Below are positions 28,712-38,399 of a stretch of DNA of 64,000 nucleotides, piece after piece (position 1 is the stretch's first letter; the number at the start of each line of letters is the position of its first letter). The DNA lies in NCBI GenBank assembly GCA_021817605.1, contig JAKAUN010000015.1, positions 62,001-126,000 of the forward strand, given 5' to 3'. The position numbers were made by a program, and so were the translations under genes. This DNA is from Thermoplasmata archaeon (lineage in GTDB: Archaea; Thermoplasmatota; Thermoplasmata; Lutacidiplasmatales; UBA184). A model generated the notes under the pieces. That model did not search any database. It was not told the DNA's origin and saw only the letters and a program-made list of their open reading frames with translations.

Positions 28712-29505
28712 GTCGCCTCCTTGTCGAGCGCCTCGCTCGCCTTCTCGAACGGTGCGGCCGCGGCGTTGAACGTGCGATAGAAGCGGACGGCCTCCTGTGC
28801 TGTCATCCCGAGCTCGATCAGCCGACGGCTCCACGCTTCCGTGTTGGGGGTGTCCTGCGGACCAAAACATCCGTAGCAGCCGCGCGCGAACGCCGGGCAG
28901 ATCGCCCCGCAGCCCGCCTGGGTCACCGGCCCGAGGCACGGGGTCCCATGGGCGATCACGACGCAGACGGTGCCACGCCGCTTGCACTCGATGCAGACGC
29001 TCTCGGTCGTCACGTTGGGCCGCCGCTCGTCGAGGAACGCGAGCAGGACCTCGAGCAACTGGGCCTTGTTGACCGGGCAGCCCCGCAGCTCGAAGTCGAC
29101 CGAGACGTGGTCGCGGACCGGCGTCGAGCGGGCGAGGGTGGCGATGAACTCCGGGCGGGCGTAGACGGCCTTGCGGAACTCGTCGACCTCCGAGAAGTTC
29201 CGCAGCGCCTGGATCCCCCCGGCGGTGGCGCAGGCGCCGATAGTGACGAGACGGCGAGAGCTCGCCCGCACCTCGGCGATCTTCCGCGCGTCCGATTCGG
29301 TCGTGATCGACCCCTCGACCAGGGAGAGGTCGTACGGGCCGTCCGCGACGGCGCTGGAGGCCTCGAGGAACCGGGCGATCTCGACCTCGTCGGCGAGGGC
29401 CAGGAGCTCGTCCTCGCAGTCGAGGAGCGAGAGCTGGCAGCCGTCGCACGAGGCGAACTTCCAGATCGCCAGCCGAGGTCGCGTCCTGCGCGCCGTCGTC
29501 CTCAG
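28708..29505 (-). CDS. hydD: [NiFe]-hydrogenase small subunit, probable CTG start
   Basis: Carries the iron-sulfur relay to the NiFe site. The proximal cluster begins [10 protein letters not shown], with GACA and GCPV further on. [11 protein letters not shown] and [17 protein letters not shown] supply the medial and distal clusters. The nearest ATG/GTG/TTG upstream would require more than 200 bases of overlap with hydG, and none occurs between there and the conserved [14 protein letters not shown] at 29503-29505 overlaps the hydG stop as CTGA, exactly like the GTGA and ATGA joins elsewhere in this operon, and gives 265 residues. The CTG start is inferred. Confidence 0.92.
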   Translation of the reverse strand: MRTTARRTRPRLAIWKFASCDGCQLSLLDCEDELLALADEVEIARFLEASSAVADGPYDLSLVEGSITTESDARKIAEVRASSRRLVTIGACATAGGIQALRNFSEVDEFRKAVYARPEFIATLARSTPVRDHVSVDFELRGCPVNKAQLLEVLLAFLDERRPNVTTESVCIECKRRGTVCVVIAHGTPCLGPVTQAGCGAICPAFARGCYGCFGPQDTPNTEAWSRRLIELGMTAQEAVRFYRTFNAAAAPFEKASEALDKEAT

Positions 29506-30362
29506 AGCTCCCGCACGCGAAGCAGCGGGCGCAGCTCCCGGTACGGGAGCACGGGGCCGTCGCGGCAGAGCAGGTACGGCCCGAACTGACAGTGGCCGCA
29601 GAATCCGACCCCGCAGCGCATGTTGCGCTCCATCGACAGCCAGATCGCCTCGGGCCGTACCCCCCGACCCTCGAGCGCCTCGGCCGAGAGACGCATCATG
29701 ATCTCCGGCCCGCAAAGGAAGGCGACCGTGTTCCTGCCGTCGAAGCGGCAGTCGGGGATCCTCTGGGTGACGACGCCGACATCGCCGTACCAGTCACGCC
29801 CCGCGGCGTCGACCGTTACCTGGAAACGCGCGTTGCTCCGTGCCCTCCACTCCTGGAGCTGGCGATAGTAGACGAGGTCCTGGGGAGAGCGCGCCCCGTA
29901 GATCACCTCGAGGCGTCCGAACCGAGCCCTCTCCCGCAGCAGCGCGTAGAGGAGAGGGCGCAGCGGGGCGATGCCGATACCGCCCGCGACCAGCACCACG
30001 TCCCGGCCCCAGGCGGCCTCCAAAGGCCATCCTCGTCCGTACGGGCCGCGGACGGCGACGGTGCTGCCGGGGGACAGGCGACCGATCGCCTGCGTCGAGA
30101 GGCCGAGCGAGCGGACGGTGTGGACGAGCTCGTCCGGCCGAGCGGGGTCTCCGCTGATCGAGATGGCGACCTCCCCGGCCCCGAGGACCGAGAGCATGTT
30201 GAACTGCCCCGGGAGGAAGGGGGCCGGCCGGTCCCCCGTCAACGGATCGAGGGTCAAGGTGACCGTGTCGGCGGTCTCCGCCGCCCGCTCGCGGACGGTG
30301 AACGGCGACGGGGCAAGGGGGATCCCGTCGGCGGACGGAGACGGCTCACGGTCGGTGGACAT
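29502..30362 (-). CDS. hydG: Hydrogenase FAD/NAD(P)-binding gamma subunit
   Basis: Diaphorase subunit that links the hydrogenase to NADP(H). It has an FNR-type FAD barrel (about 20-115), a nucleotide-binding fold with [14 protein letters not shown] and CGPEIMM, and a C-terminal 2Fe-2S motif [17 protein letters not shown]. Length is 286 residues from ATG 30362, which overlaps the end of the cNMP-fold gene by 17 bases. Its fold resembles PyrK at 4648-5424, but the operon context separates the two. Confidence 0.93.
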   Translation of the reverse strand: MSTDREPSPSADGIPLAPSPFTVRERAAETADTVTLTLDPLTGDRPAPFLPGQFNMLSVLGAGEVAISISGDPARPDELVHTVRSLGLSTQAIGRLSPGSTVAVRGPYGRGWPLEAAWGRDVVLVAGGIGIAPLRPLLYALLRERARFGRLEVIYGARSPQDLVYYRQLQEWRARSNARFQVTVDAAGRDWYGDVGVVTQRIPDCRFDGRNTVAFLCGPEIMMRLSAEALEGRGVRPEAIWLSMERNMRCGVGFCGHCQFGPYLLCRDGPVLPYRELRPLLRVREL

Positions 30363-30812
30363 CGAGCACCTGCAGGCGGGTCGCATCGAGGCGCTGGGCG
30401 AGCACGGGGACGAGCCTCCCGAGGAAGCGGTAGCCGTCCTGAGGATGCGCGTCCAGCGCGGCCCGCAGACGCTCGGCGGAGATCGCGAGGACCCGGGTCG
30501 GCTTCAGGGCCCGGGCGTCCGACCTCCAGAGATGCGGCGGGGCGAGCCACGACCAGCCGAAGACCTCCTCGGGGCCGACGGTGAGCACCGTGAGCCGCGG
30601 ACGGTCGTGGGGGACGAGCTCGAGGCCGACCTTTCCCTGGACGATGAGGAAGAACTCGTGCGCGGCTTCTCCCTCTCGGACGATCGTCGCACCGGTGTCG
30701 AAGTCGAGCGCCTCGGTGCCGGGGACGAGGTCGCGGAGGAACCCCTCGCCGAGGCCCTTGAGGAACGGGTGGGCGGCGAGCTCCGGAAGGCCGACGGCGG
30801 TCCGCGGGCCGC

Positions 30813-30816
<4 letters not shown>
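30346..30816 (-). CDS. Cyclic-nucleotide-binding-fold protein inside the hydrogenase operon
   Basis: A 156-residue single CRP-type beta roll without a DNA-binding helix-turn-helix. FLKGLGEGFLRDLVPGTEALDF and FFLIVQGKVGLELV follow the fold. The phosphate-binding cassette reads VFGWSWLAPPHLWRSDARAL, with Trp where cAMP/cGMP binders have Glu, so cNMP binding is doubtful. The GTG start overlaps hydB (GTGA) and the 3' end overlaps hydG. It is probably a regulatory or structural part of this hydrogenase. Confidence 0.88.
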
Positions 30817-31979
<1,163 letters not shown>

Positions 31980-31998
31980 CCCTGCCCCCGTCCCTCCG

Positions 31999-32922
31999 TC
32001 ACGTGAGGTAGCTGAGCCAGTCCTCGTGCTGGGGGATCTGCCCCCGGACGGCTTTGTCGTAAAGGGCCTGGAGGCGCCGCGTGACCGCGAAGTCGCCCGA
32101 GCCGATCGGTCGGCCGTCGATCTCGCGGATCGGCGTGATCCCCGCGGCGGTCCCCGCGTAGAAGAGCTCGTCGGCGGTGAACAGCTCCTCCCGCGCGATC
32201 GCGGTGCGCTGGGTGGGGATCTGCTCGTCAGCGGCGAGGGTGAGGACCGTGTCGCGCGTGATCCCCCGCAGGATCCCCGCCGAAGCCGGCGGGGTGCTGA
32301 GGATGCCGTTGCGCACCCTGAAGATGTTCTCCCCCGGGCCCTCGGAGACCAGCCCCGCGGTGTTGAGAAGGATCGCCTCGTCGTACCCGCCGGACTTCGC
32401 CTCGAGCTTGGCGAGGATGGCGTTGGCGTAGTTCGCCGAGCACTTCGCCTGGGGTGGGAGAGAGCGCGAGTCGATCCGGGTCCAGCTCGAGACGGTTGCA
32501 CGGACCCCTTTCTTGACCCCGGCCTCTCCAAGGTAGGCGCCCCAGGGCCACATCGCGACGGCGACCTGCGTGCGGCTGCCGGTGGGGTCGAGTCCCATCT
32601 CCCCGTAGCCGGTGAAGGCGATGGGCCGGATGTAGCCTTCCTCCAGGCGGGTCGCGCGGGCGAGGTCGCCGACCGCGCGCTCGAGTGTCGGGACGTCGTA
32701 GGCGAGGGGCAGCCGGTAGATCTTCGCGCTGTCGGCGAAACGCTCGAGGTGCTCGGTGAGGCGGAACGCCGCCGGCCCTTTCGCCGTCCGGTGCAGCCGG
32801 ATCCCCTCGAAGACCGCGTAGCCGTAGTGGAGGCCATGCGATAGGACGTGGATGGTCGCGGCGTCCCACGGGACGAGCGCCCCGTCGAGCCAGATTGAGG
32901 AGGTGGACACGAGCGCAGGCAT
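31999..32922 (-). CDS. ilvE: Branched-chain amino acid aminotransferase
   Basis: PLP enzyme (fold type IV) interconverting Leu, Ile or Val and their 2-oxo acids. HVLSHGLHYGYAVFEGIR is the class IV N-terminal signature, the PLP lysine lies in PPQAKCSANYAN, and EGPGENIF is also present. Length is 307 residues. The ATG at 32922 is chosen because an A/T box is 29 bases upstream. The gene precedes hydB by 19 bases and is divergent from the POR operon, whose substrates are related 2-oxoacids. Confidence 0.94.
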   Translation of the reverse strand: MPALVSTSSIWLDGALVPWDAATIHVLSHGLHYGYAVFEGIRLHRTAKGPAAFRLTEHLERFADSAKIYRLPLAYDVPTLERAVGDLARATRLEEGYIRPIAFTGYGEMGLDPTGSRTQVAVAMWPWGAYLGEAGVKKGVRATVSSWTRIDSRSLPPQAKCSANYANAILAKLEAKSGGYDEAILLNTAGLVSEGPGENIFRVRNGILSTPPASAGILRGITRDTVLTLAADEQIPTQRTAIAREELFTADELFYAGTAAGITPIREIDGRPIGSGDFAVTRRLQALYDKAVRGQIPQHEDWLSYLT

Positions 32923-32945
32923 GACAGGTTCCAAGGCGGTTCTCC

Positions 32946-32955
32946 CGATTAAGTC
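32946..32955 (-). promoter_or_regulatory. TATA-like box of ilvE and perhaps the hydrogenase operon
   Basis: The minus strand reads GACTTAATCG, centred 29 bases before the ilvE ATG. The short ilvE-hydB gap and the tight overlaps downstream make this the likely promoter of the whole hydrogenase unit. Confidence 0.55.
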
Positions 32956-32980
32956 ACGGTGTCAAACCATATTGACTGAG

Positions 32981-32989
32981 CCGTTATCC
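32981..32989 (+). promoter_or_regulatory. TATA-like box of the POR operon
   Basis: CCGTTATCC, about 37 bases before the ATG at 33022. A Shine-Dalgarno-like AGGGGGA at about 33012-33018 follows. A second A/T block (CCATATTGA, 32968-32976) lies just upstream. Confidence 0.4.
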
Positions 32990-33021
32990 CCCTCACCCTG
33001 GCTCCGAACGCAGGGGGAACC

Positions 33022-33876
33022 ATGCAAGAGGTCCGCTTCCTCGGCCGAGGAGGCCAGGGAGCGGTCATCGCCGCCGAGCTCTTGGCCCAGGCCGCCTTCT
33101 TGGACGGCAAGATCCCGCAGAGCTTCCCGTTCTTCGGCGTCGAGCGTCGGGGAGCCCCTGTCACCGCCTACGCCCGTGTGAGCTCCGAGCCCATCGAGGT
33201 CCGGGGATCGATCGCGACGCCGGACGCCGTGGTCGTGCTCGACCGAGGGTTGCTGCGCTTCGCCGGCGCGACCGACGGGCTCCGAGAGAACGGCTGGGTG
33301 TTGGTGAACGCCCCGGCATCCGTGCAGGCATTCGCCGCGCCCGCCGGCATACGGCTCGCGAGCGTGGATGCGGCTCGCATCGCGGTCGACCATCACCTCG
33401 GCTCGCCCACGCTGCCCATCGTCAACACGGCGATCCTCGGCGCCCTGGCCCGCGTCACGGGGATCGTCTCGCTCGACGCGCTCGAGCGCGCTATCGCGGC
33501 GGCGGTCCCTCGCAAGCCCCAGGAGAATCGGGCCGCGGCTCGCGCCGGCTTCGAGGAGGTCCGACCTCTCACCGATCCCAGGAGCCGACTTCCTCTGCCC
33601 CCGCCTCGACCCCGCAGGGAGCTTCCCCTCCCCGAAGGCCCGCTGGCGCTGCGCAGTTCCGAGGAGATCCTGACGGCCTCGTGGAGGTCGCTTCGGCCCC
33701 AGATCGACCTCTCCCGTTGCACGCGGTGCAACTTCTGCTGGAAGTACTGCCCCGACGTCGCCATCACGCTCGACGCGGAAGGCTACCCGAAGCTCGAGGA
33801 GGAGCACTGCAAGGGCTGCGGGATCTGCGCCGAGGTCTGTCCGCCGAAGACGATCGCCATGGTGGCGGAGGCGTAG
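33022..33876 (+). CDS. porGD: Pyruvate:ferredoxin oxidoreductase gamma-delta fusion subunit
   Basis: Fuses the gamma subunit (residues 1-180, beginning VRFLGRGGQGAVIAAELLA with SFPFFGVERRG) to the delta ferredoxin-like subunit (residues 225-284). The delta part has two 4Fe-4S motifs, CTRCNFCWKYCP and CKGCGICAEVCP. It supplies electron transfer for the four-part enzyme. The gamma-delta fusion fits the Por/Vor type. porA follows after ten bases. Confidence 0.93.
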   Translation: MQEVRFLGRGGQGAVIAAELLAQAAFLDGKIPQSFPFFGVERRGAPVTAYARVSSEPIEVRGSIATPDAVVVLDRGLLRFAGATDGLRENGWVLVNAPASVQAFAAPAGIRLASVDAARIAVDHHLGSPTLPIVNTAILGALARVTGIVSLDALERAIAAAVPRKPQENRAAARAGFEEVRPLTDPRSRLPLPPPRPRRELPLPEGPLALRSSEEILTASWRSLRPQIDLSRCTRCNFCWKYCPDVAITLDAEGYPKLEEEHCKGCGICAEVCPPKTIAMVAEA

Positions 33877-33886
33877 GAGGCCCGGG

Positions 33887-35071
33887 ATGACGGTCGAGGT
33901 ACTCTCCGGCAACCACGCGCAGTCCGAGGCGGTCCGCCTCGCCCGGGTCCAGGTCGTCTCCGCCTACCCTATCACCCCCCAGACGACGGTGGTCGAGGGG
34001 ATCGCAGAGTTCGTCGCCTCGGGACGGTTCCCGACGCAGTTCGTCAAGGTCGAGTCCGAGCACAGCGCCCTCCAGGTGTGCGTGAGCGCCTCGGCCCTCG
34101 GCGCGAGGACCTACACCGCGACCTCGAGCCAGGGGCTGTTGCTCATGCACGAGCTCCTCCACTGGGCCGCGGGGATGCGTGCACCCATCGTGATGGGCGT
34201 GGTGAACCGCGCCGTGGCGCCACCGTGGGCCCTCGGCGCCGACCATACCGACACCTTCTCCCAGCGCGACACCGGCTGGATCCAGCTCTACGCCGAGAAC
34301 AACCAGGAGGTCCTCGACATGGTGCTCGAGGCCTACCGGCTCGCCGAGGACCCGGCGGTCCGCCTGCCGGTGATGGTCGCGGAGGACGCCTTCTATCTCT
34401 CGCATACCGTCGAGCCGGTGGACGTGCCGGCCCAGGAGGCGGTCGACGCGTTCCTCCCGCCCCGCCAGGGGCACGCCATCCTCCGTCCGGGGGAACCGAG
34501 CCGGCTCGGCTCCTTCACCAGCCCGGAGGATTACGTGCTCTTCCGCCACGAGCTCGCCGCGGCCGCCGACCGGGTCGTGCCGACCCTCGGCGAGGTCGAG
34601 GGCGACTTCGCCCGACGGTTCGGACGCTCGCTCGGCGGGACGGTCGTGCCGTACCGTTGCGAGGGGGCCGACGCGGTCCTCGTCACCCTCGGGACGGCCT
34701 CGACCCCCGCCCGCGCGACGGTGGACGCCCTTCGTTCCGAGGGGAAGAAGGTCGGCCTGCTGAAGCTGCGCCTCCTGCGCCCGTTCCCGGAGAGCGAGCT
34801 GCGCGCCGCCCTCCGTGGCGTCGGCGCGGTGGGGGTCTTCGACCGCGCCTACACCTTCGGCGCCGCCGGCGCGGTGGCGACCGAGACGCGGGCGGCGCTC
34901 TACGGCGAGCGAGAGCGTCCTGCGCTCACCAGCTTTGTCGGCGGCGTCGGGGGACGGGAGGTCACTCCGTCGCTCGTCCGTCGGGTCTTCGACCACCTGC
35001 TCCGGGGCCCCGAGGAGGGGATCGTCTGGAGCGACCTCGAGCCTCATCGGGAGCTGGAGACCCATGGCTAG
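33887..35071 (+). CDS. porA: Pyruvate:ferredoxin oxidoreductase alpha subunit
   Basis: Binds the 2-oxoacid and pairs with the TPP-binding beta subunit. The N-terminal pyrimidine-binding domain reads GNHAQSEAVRLARVQVVSAYPITPQT, with SSQGLLLMHE and the family element NRAVAPPWALGADHTDT. The C-terminal domain II begins near residue 255. Length is 394 residues, starting ATG ten bases after porGD and overlapping porB by eight bases. Confidence 0.95.
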   Translation: MTVEVLSGNHAQSEAVRLARVQVVSAYPITPQTTVVEGIAEFVASGRFPTQFVKVESEHSALQVCVSASALGARTYTATSSQGLLLMHELLHWAAGMRAPIVMGVVNRAVAPPWALGADHTDTFSQRDTGWIQLYAENNQEVLDMVLEAYRLAEDPAVRLPVMVAEDAFYLSHTVEPVDVPAQEAVDAFLPPRQGHAILRPGEPSRLGSFTSPEDYVLFRHELAAAADRVVPTLGEVEGDFARRFGRSLGGTVVPYRCEGADAVLVTLGTASTPARATVDALRSEGKKVGLLKLRLLRPFPESELRAALRGVGAVGVFDRAYTFGAAGAVATETRAALYGERERPALTSFVGGVGGREVTPSLVRRVFDHLLRGPEEGIVWSDLEPHRELETHG

Positions 35072-35996
35072 GCTAACGATCCCGAAGGAGGAGCTCTTGC
35101 GCCCGGGCCACGCGGCCTGCCCGGGCTGCGGTCCGGCGCTCGCCGTCCGCCTCCTGCTGAAGGGCCTCGGGGCGAGGACGATCGTCTCGATCCCGGCGAG
35201 CTGCTGGACGGTGATCGCGGGGACCTACCCGTCCTCCGCTCTCGGCGTGCCCGTGCTCGACACGCCGATCGAGTCGACCGGGGCGTCGATCTCGGGTCTT
35301 AGGGCCGCCGCCGACGCGCTCGGCCTCGAAGGGCTCACCGTCGTGGGCCTTGCCGGCGACGGCGGCACCGCCGACATCGGCCTCCAGGCGCTCAGCGGGA
35401 TGCTCGAGCGACGGACGGACGCGATCTACGTCATGTACGACAACGAGGCCTACATGAACACCGGCATCCAGCGCAGCGGGGCGACCCCCCTCGGCGCGTG
35501 GACGACGACGACGCCGGTCTCGGCGTCAGCCCGCGGGAAGGCCGAGCCGAAGAAGGACGTGATGAGCATCGTCCTCGCCCACCGCCCGGCCTACGCGGCC
35601 ACCGCCAACCCGAGCTTCCCGGAGGACCTGGTCGCCAAGGCGGAGAAGGCCCGCGCCGTCCACGGAGCACGGTTCCTCCACCTCTTCACCCCGTGCCCCC
35701 CCGGTTGGAAGTTCGACTCCGCCGACTCCGTCGCGATGGGCCGCCTGGCGACCGAGACCGGGCTCTTCCCCCTCTACGAAGTCGAGGACGGCCGCCTCAA
35801 GATCACCCGACGCTACTCCCGTCTCAAGCCCGTCGGGGAGTACCTCTCCCGCCAGGGACGATACTCGCACCTGACCCCCCAGGAGGTCGACGCCGTCCAG
35901 GCGGAGGTCCTCCGCGGATGGGTGGGACTTCTTCGCCGCGAAGCCGAGGCCGGCCCTGCGCACGACGCCCCGTCGGCCTCCCTCCTGACCCGCTGA
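35064..35996 (+). CDS. porB: Pyruvate:ferredoxin oxidoreductase beta subunit
   Basis: TPP- and cluster-binding subunit. The 4Fe-4S ligands start with CPGCG near residue 20. The TPP/Mg motif is GDGGTADIGLQALSGMLER...YDNEAYMNTG. The segment MNTGIQRSGATPLGAWTTTTP resembles pyruvate-specific enzymes more than isovalerate- or oxoglutarate-specific ones, so pyruvate is the likely substrate. Length is 310 residues. The start overlaps porA by eight bases. Confidence 0.93.
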   Translation: MARLTIPKEELLRPGHAACPGCGPALAVRLLLKGLGARTIVSIPASCWTVIAGTYPSSALGVPVLDTPIESTGASISGLRAAADALGLEGLTVVGLAGDGGTADIGLQALSGMLERRTDAIYVMYDNEAYMNTGIQRSGATPLGAWTTTTPVSASARGKAEPKKDVMSIVLAHRPAYAATANPSFPEDLVAKAEKARAVHGARFLHLFTPCPPGWKFDSADSVAMGRLATETGLFPLYEVEDGRLKITRRYSRLKPVGEYLSRQGRYSHLTPQEVDAVQAEVLRGWVGLLRREAEAGPAHDAPSASLLTR

Positions 35997-36064
35997 CCGA
36001 CCGCGCCTTGGCCGCGGAGCCTCGGGGCCGGCCCGACGCGAGGCGTCAAACCCTCTTCACCTTC

Positions 36065-36074
36065 GGTTAACAAT
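36065..36074 (+). promoter_or_regulatory. TATA-like box of the formyl-THF ligase gene
   Basis: GGTTAACAAT lies 33 bases before ATG 36103 but only about 15 before the GTG at 36085, which argues for the ATG as the start. Confidence 0.4.
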
Positions 36075-36102
36075 TCAGCAGGGCGTGGTCTCGCCCGATC
36101 GG

Positions 36103-37713
36103 ATGAGAGCCGTCGCGTCGATCGCCGAGGAACTGGGCCTGCCGCCCGACGCGTGGAGCCCGTGGGGCCGCTGGGCCGCCAAGATCGACCCCGGCCGCCT
36201 GGCGCGTCGGAGCGGCCGCCCTCGGGGAAAGATCGTCCTCATCTCCGGTATGACGCCCACGGTCCACGGCGTCGGCAAGTCGGTGACGATGCTCGCCCTG
36301 GGCGAGGCGCTCCACCAGCAGGGCGTGAGCTCCGTCTCCTGCCTGAGGCAGCCGTCGCTCGGCCCGGTCTTCGGCCTCAAGGGCGGAGGCGCCGGCGGGG
36401 GCCGGGCGACCGTCGAGCCGATGGGAGAGGTCAACCTGGGACTCACCGGCGACCTCGATGCCGTCGCGAACGCCCACAACCTGCTCGCCTCCACCATCGA
36501 CAACCATCTTCACCACGGCAACGAGCTCCGCATCGACCCGGAACAGGTCCTCTGGCCCCGGACCCTCGACCTCGAGGATCGGGCGCTCCGCGACATCGAG
36601 ATCGGGCGGGGCCGCGTCAACGGGCCGGTGCGCCGCTCCTCCTTCGTGATCACCCCCGCCTCCGAGGTGACGGCGATCCTGGGGCTTGCCTCGGGACCCG
36701 CCGATCTGAGGGAGCGGCTCGAGCGCATCCTCGTCGGAAGGACCCTCGACGGAAGGGTCGTCCGCGCGGGCGAGCTCGGCGCCGGCGGCGCGATGGCGGC
36801 CCTCCTCCGCCACGCCCTCCTGCCGAACCTGCTCCAGACCCAGGACGGCGCGCCCGTGCTGGTCCACGGGGGCCCGTTCGGCAACCTCTCCTACGGCACG
36901 ACCACGCTCAACTCCCTGCACGTCGCGCGGGAGCTCGCCGACATCGTCCTGGTCGAGGCCGGCTTCGGCACCGACCTCGGCGGGGAGAAGTTCGTCGACC
37001 TCGTCTCCCCCGCCGGCGACGTCTTCCCGTCCGCCGCCGTCCTCGTCGCGAGCCTGCCGGTCCTTCGCGCCCATGCTCCCGGCCAGGTCGGACCGGCCGG
37101 CCTTGAGCCCGGGCTCGCCAACCTCGAGCAGCACGTGCTCAACCTGCGCTCCTTCGGCCTCGAGCCGATCGTGGCGCTCAATCGCTTCGCGGAGGACGAC
37201 CCGGCCGACGTGCGGGCGGTCGCCAGTTTCCTCGAGGGACTTTCGGTCCGCGTCGAGGACTCCCGGGGTTTCGCCGAGGGTGGCCGCGGCTGCGTCGGGC
37301 TCGCCGGCGCCGTCGTCGCGGCGGCCGGCAGCGGCGCCCCCGCCCGGCCGGTCTACGAGCCCGGCCAGTCCGTGGCCGCGAAGATCGACCGCATCGCCCG
37401 CACGATCTACGGCGGCGAGGGCGCCGAGCTCTCCGGCCGCGCCGAGGAGCAGCTCGCCCACCCGGAGTGGGACGACGCACGCCGCGCACCGGTCTGTCTC
37501 GCCAAGACGCAGCTCTCGCTGAGCGACGACCCGAAGAAGCTCGGCCGACCGCGGTCGTTCCGCGTCCGGGTACGAGAGTTCGTGCCAGCGGCCGGGGCAG
37601 GCTACCTGGTCGCACTGCTCGGGGAGATCCAGACGATGCCCGGCCTCCCGAGCGACCCACGGCTGCGACGCATCGGGATCGCGGCGGACGGCACCCTCGA
37701 GGGTGTCGGCTAG
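36103..37713 (+). CDS. fhs: Formate-tetrahydrofolate ligase
   Basis: ATP-dependent formation of 10-formyl-THF from formate. The P-loop is ISGMTPTVHGVGKSVT, followed by LRQPSLGPVFGLKGGGAGGG and the hallmark TGDLDAVANAHNLLA. LVEAGFGTDLGGEKF and TMPGLPSDP near the C-terminus complete the family marks. Length is 536 residues from ATG 36103. Many archaea use tetrahydromethanopterin instead, so this gene suggests folate-based C1 metabolism. It is monocistronic here. Confidence 0.95.
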   Translation: MRAVASIAEELGLPPDAWSPWGRWAAKIDPGRLARRSGRPRGKIVLISGMTPTVHGVGKSVTMLALGEALHQQGVSSVSCLRQPSLGPVFGLKGGGAGGGRATVEPMGEVNLGLTGDLDAVANAHNLLASTIDNHLHHGNELRIDPEQVLWPRTLDLEDRALRDIEIGRGRVNGPVRRSSFVITPASEVTAILGLASGPADLRERLERILVGRTLDGRVVRAGELGAGGAMAALLRHALLPNLLQTQDGAPVLVHGGPFGNLSYGTTTLNSLHVARELADIVLVEAGFGTDLGGEKFVDLVSPAGDVFPSAAVLVASLPVLRAHAPGQVGPAGLEPGLANLEQHVLNLRSFGLEPIVALNRFAEDDPADVRAVASFLEGLSVRVEDSRGFAEGGRGCVGLAGAVVAAAGSGAPARPVYEPGQSVAAKIDRIARTIYGGEGAELSGRAEEQLAHPEWDDARRAPVCLAKTQLSLSDDPKKLGRPRSFRVRVREFVPAAGAGYLVALLGEIQTMPGLPSDPRLRRIGIAADGTLEGVG

Positions 37714-37784
37714 CTCGGGTCGCGTCGAGTTGACCTGAAGGCTATCTCCTTTGCCGCGAACGAGGGAGCAGGAGCTCCGAACCG

Positions 37785-38345
37785 ATGGACGAAAGGACCC
37801 CGGTCTCCAAGGTCATGACGAGCGACGTCATCGCCACGACCCCCGACGCCAGGGTGGAGGAGGCGGCGCGTCTCTTGCGCGAGCACCACATCTCCGGCGT
37901 CCCGGTACTCGGAGGGAACGGGCGCGTGGTCGGCGTCCTCACCGAGAGCGACCTCGTGCGCGACCTCCATGCCGCCGCGGGCGTCGACAGCCCGCGGGGA
38001 CTTCTCGACCTCGTCCTCGAGTCGGCTCCGGCCCGGGGCGAGAGCCTGCTCGAGATCTGCCGCAACCGCCTGCGGCGGGCCCGCGTCCGCGAGCTCATGT
38101 CCCAGCCTGCGGTCACCGTCGAGCGCACCGCGAGCGTCCAGGAGGCGGCCCGCCTGCTCCGCGTGAGCGGGGCCAACCGCCTGCCCGTGGTCGACCGGGA
38201 CGAGCGGCTCGTGGGGATCGTGACCCGCGGCGATCTCGTTGCCGCGATCTCGGGAGGGACCCCGCATGCCCGCGGCGCCCTGCACCCGTCGTCGGCCCGA
38301 GCTGCACCGGACCGCGTGCCGTCGGACCCGTACTCCGACGCCTAG
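37785..38345 (+). CDS. Two-CBS-domain protein
   Basis: A CBS pair (residues 8-60 and about 98-155) that probably binds an adenine nucleotide and acts as an energy sensor. VSKVMTSDVIATTPDARVEEA begins the first repeat and VRELMSQPAVTVERTAS the second. Each repeat ends with the (V/T)ESDL or RGDL type motif. No effector domain is fused. The last 30 residues are disordered. Target unknown. Confidence 0.88.
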   Translation: MDERTPVSKVMTSDVIATTPDARVEEAARLLREHHISGVPVLGGNGRVVGVLTESDLVRDLHAAAGVDSPRGLLDLVLESAPARGESLLEICRNRLRRARVRELMSQPAVTVERTASVQEAARLLRVSGANRLPVVDRDERLVGIVTRGDLVAAISGGTPHARGALHPSSARAAPDRVPSDPYSDA

Positions 38346-38399
38346 AACGGCCCACGCTCTCGAGAGGCGAGCCCACCCCGGCCGGCCGAGGAGGAAAGT

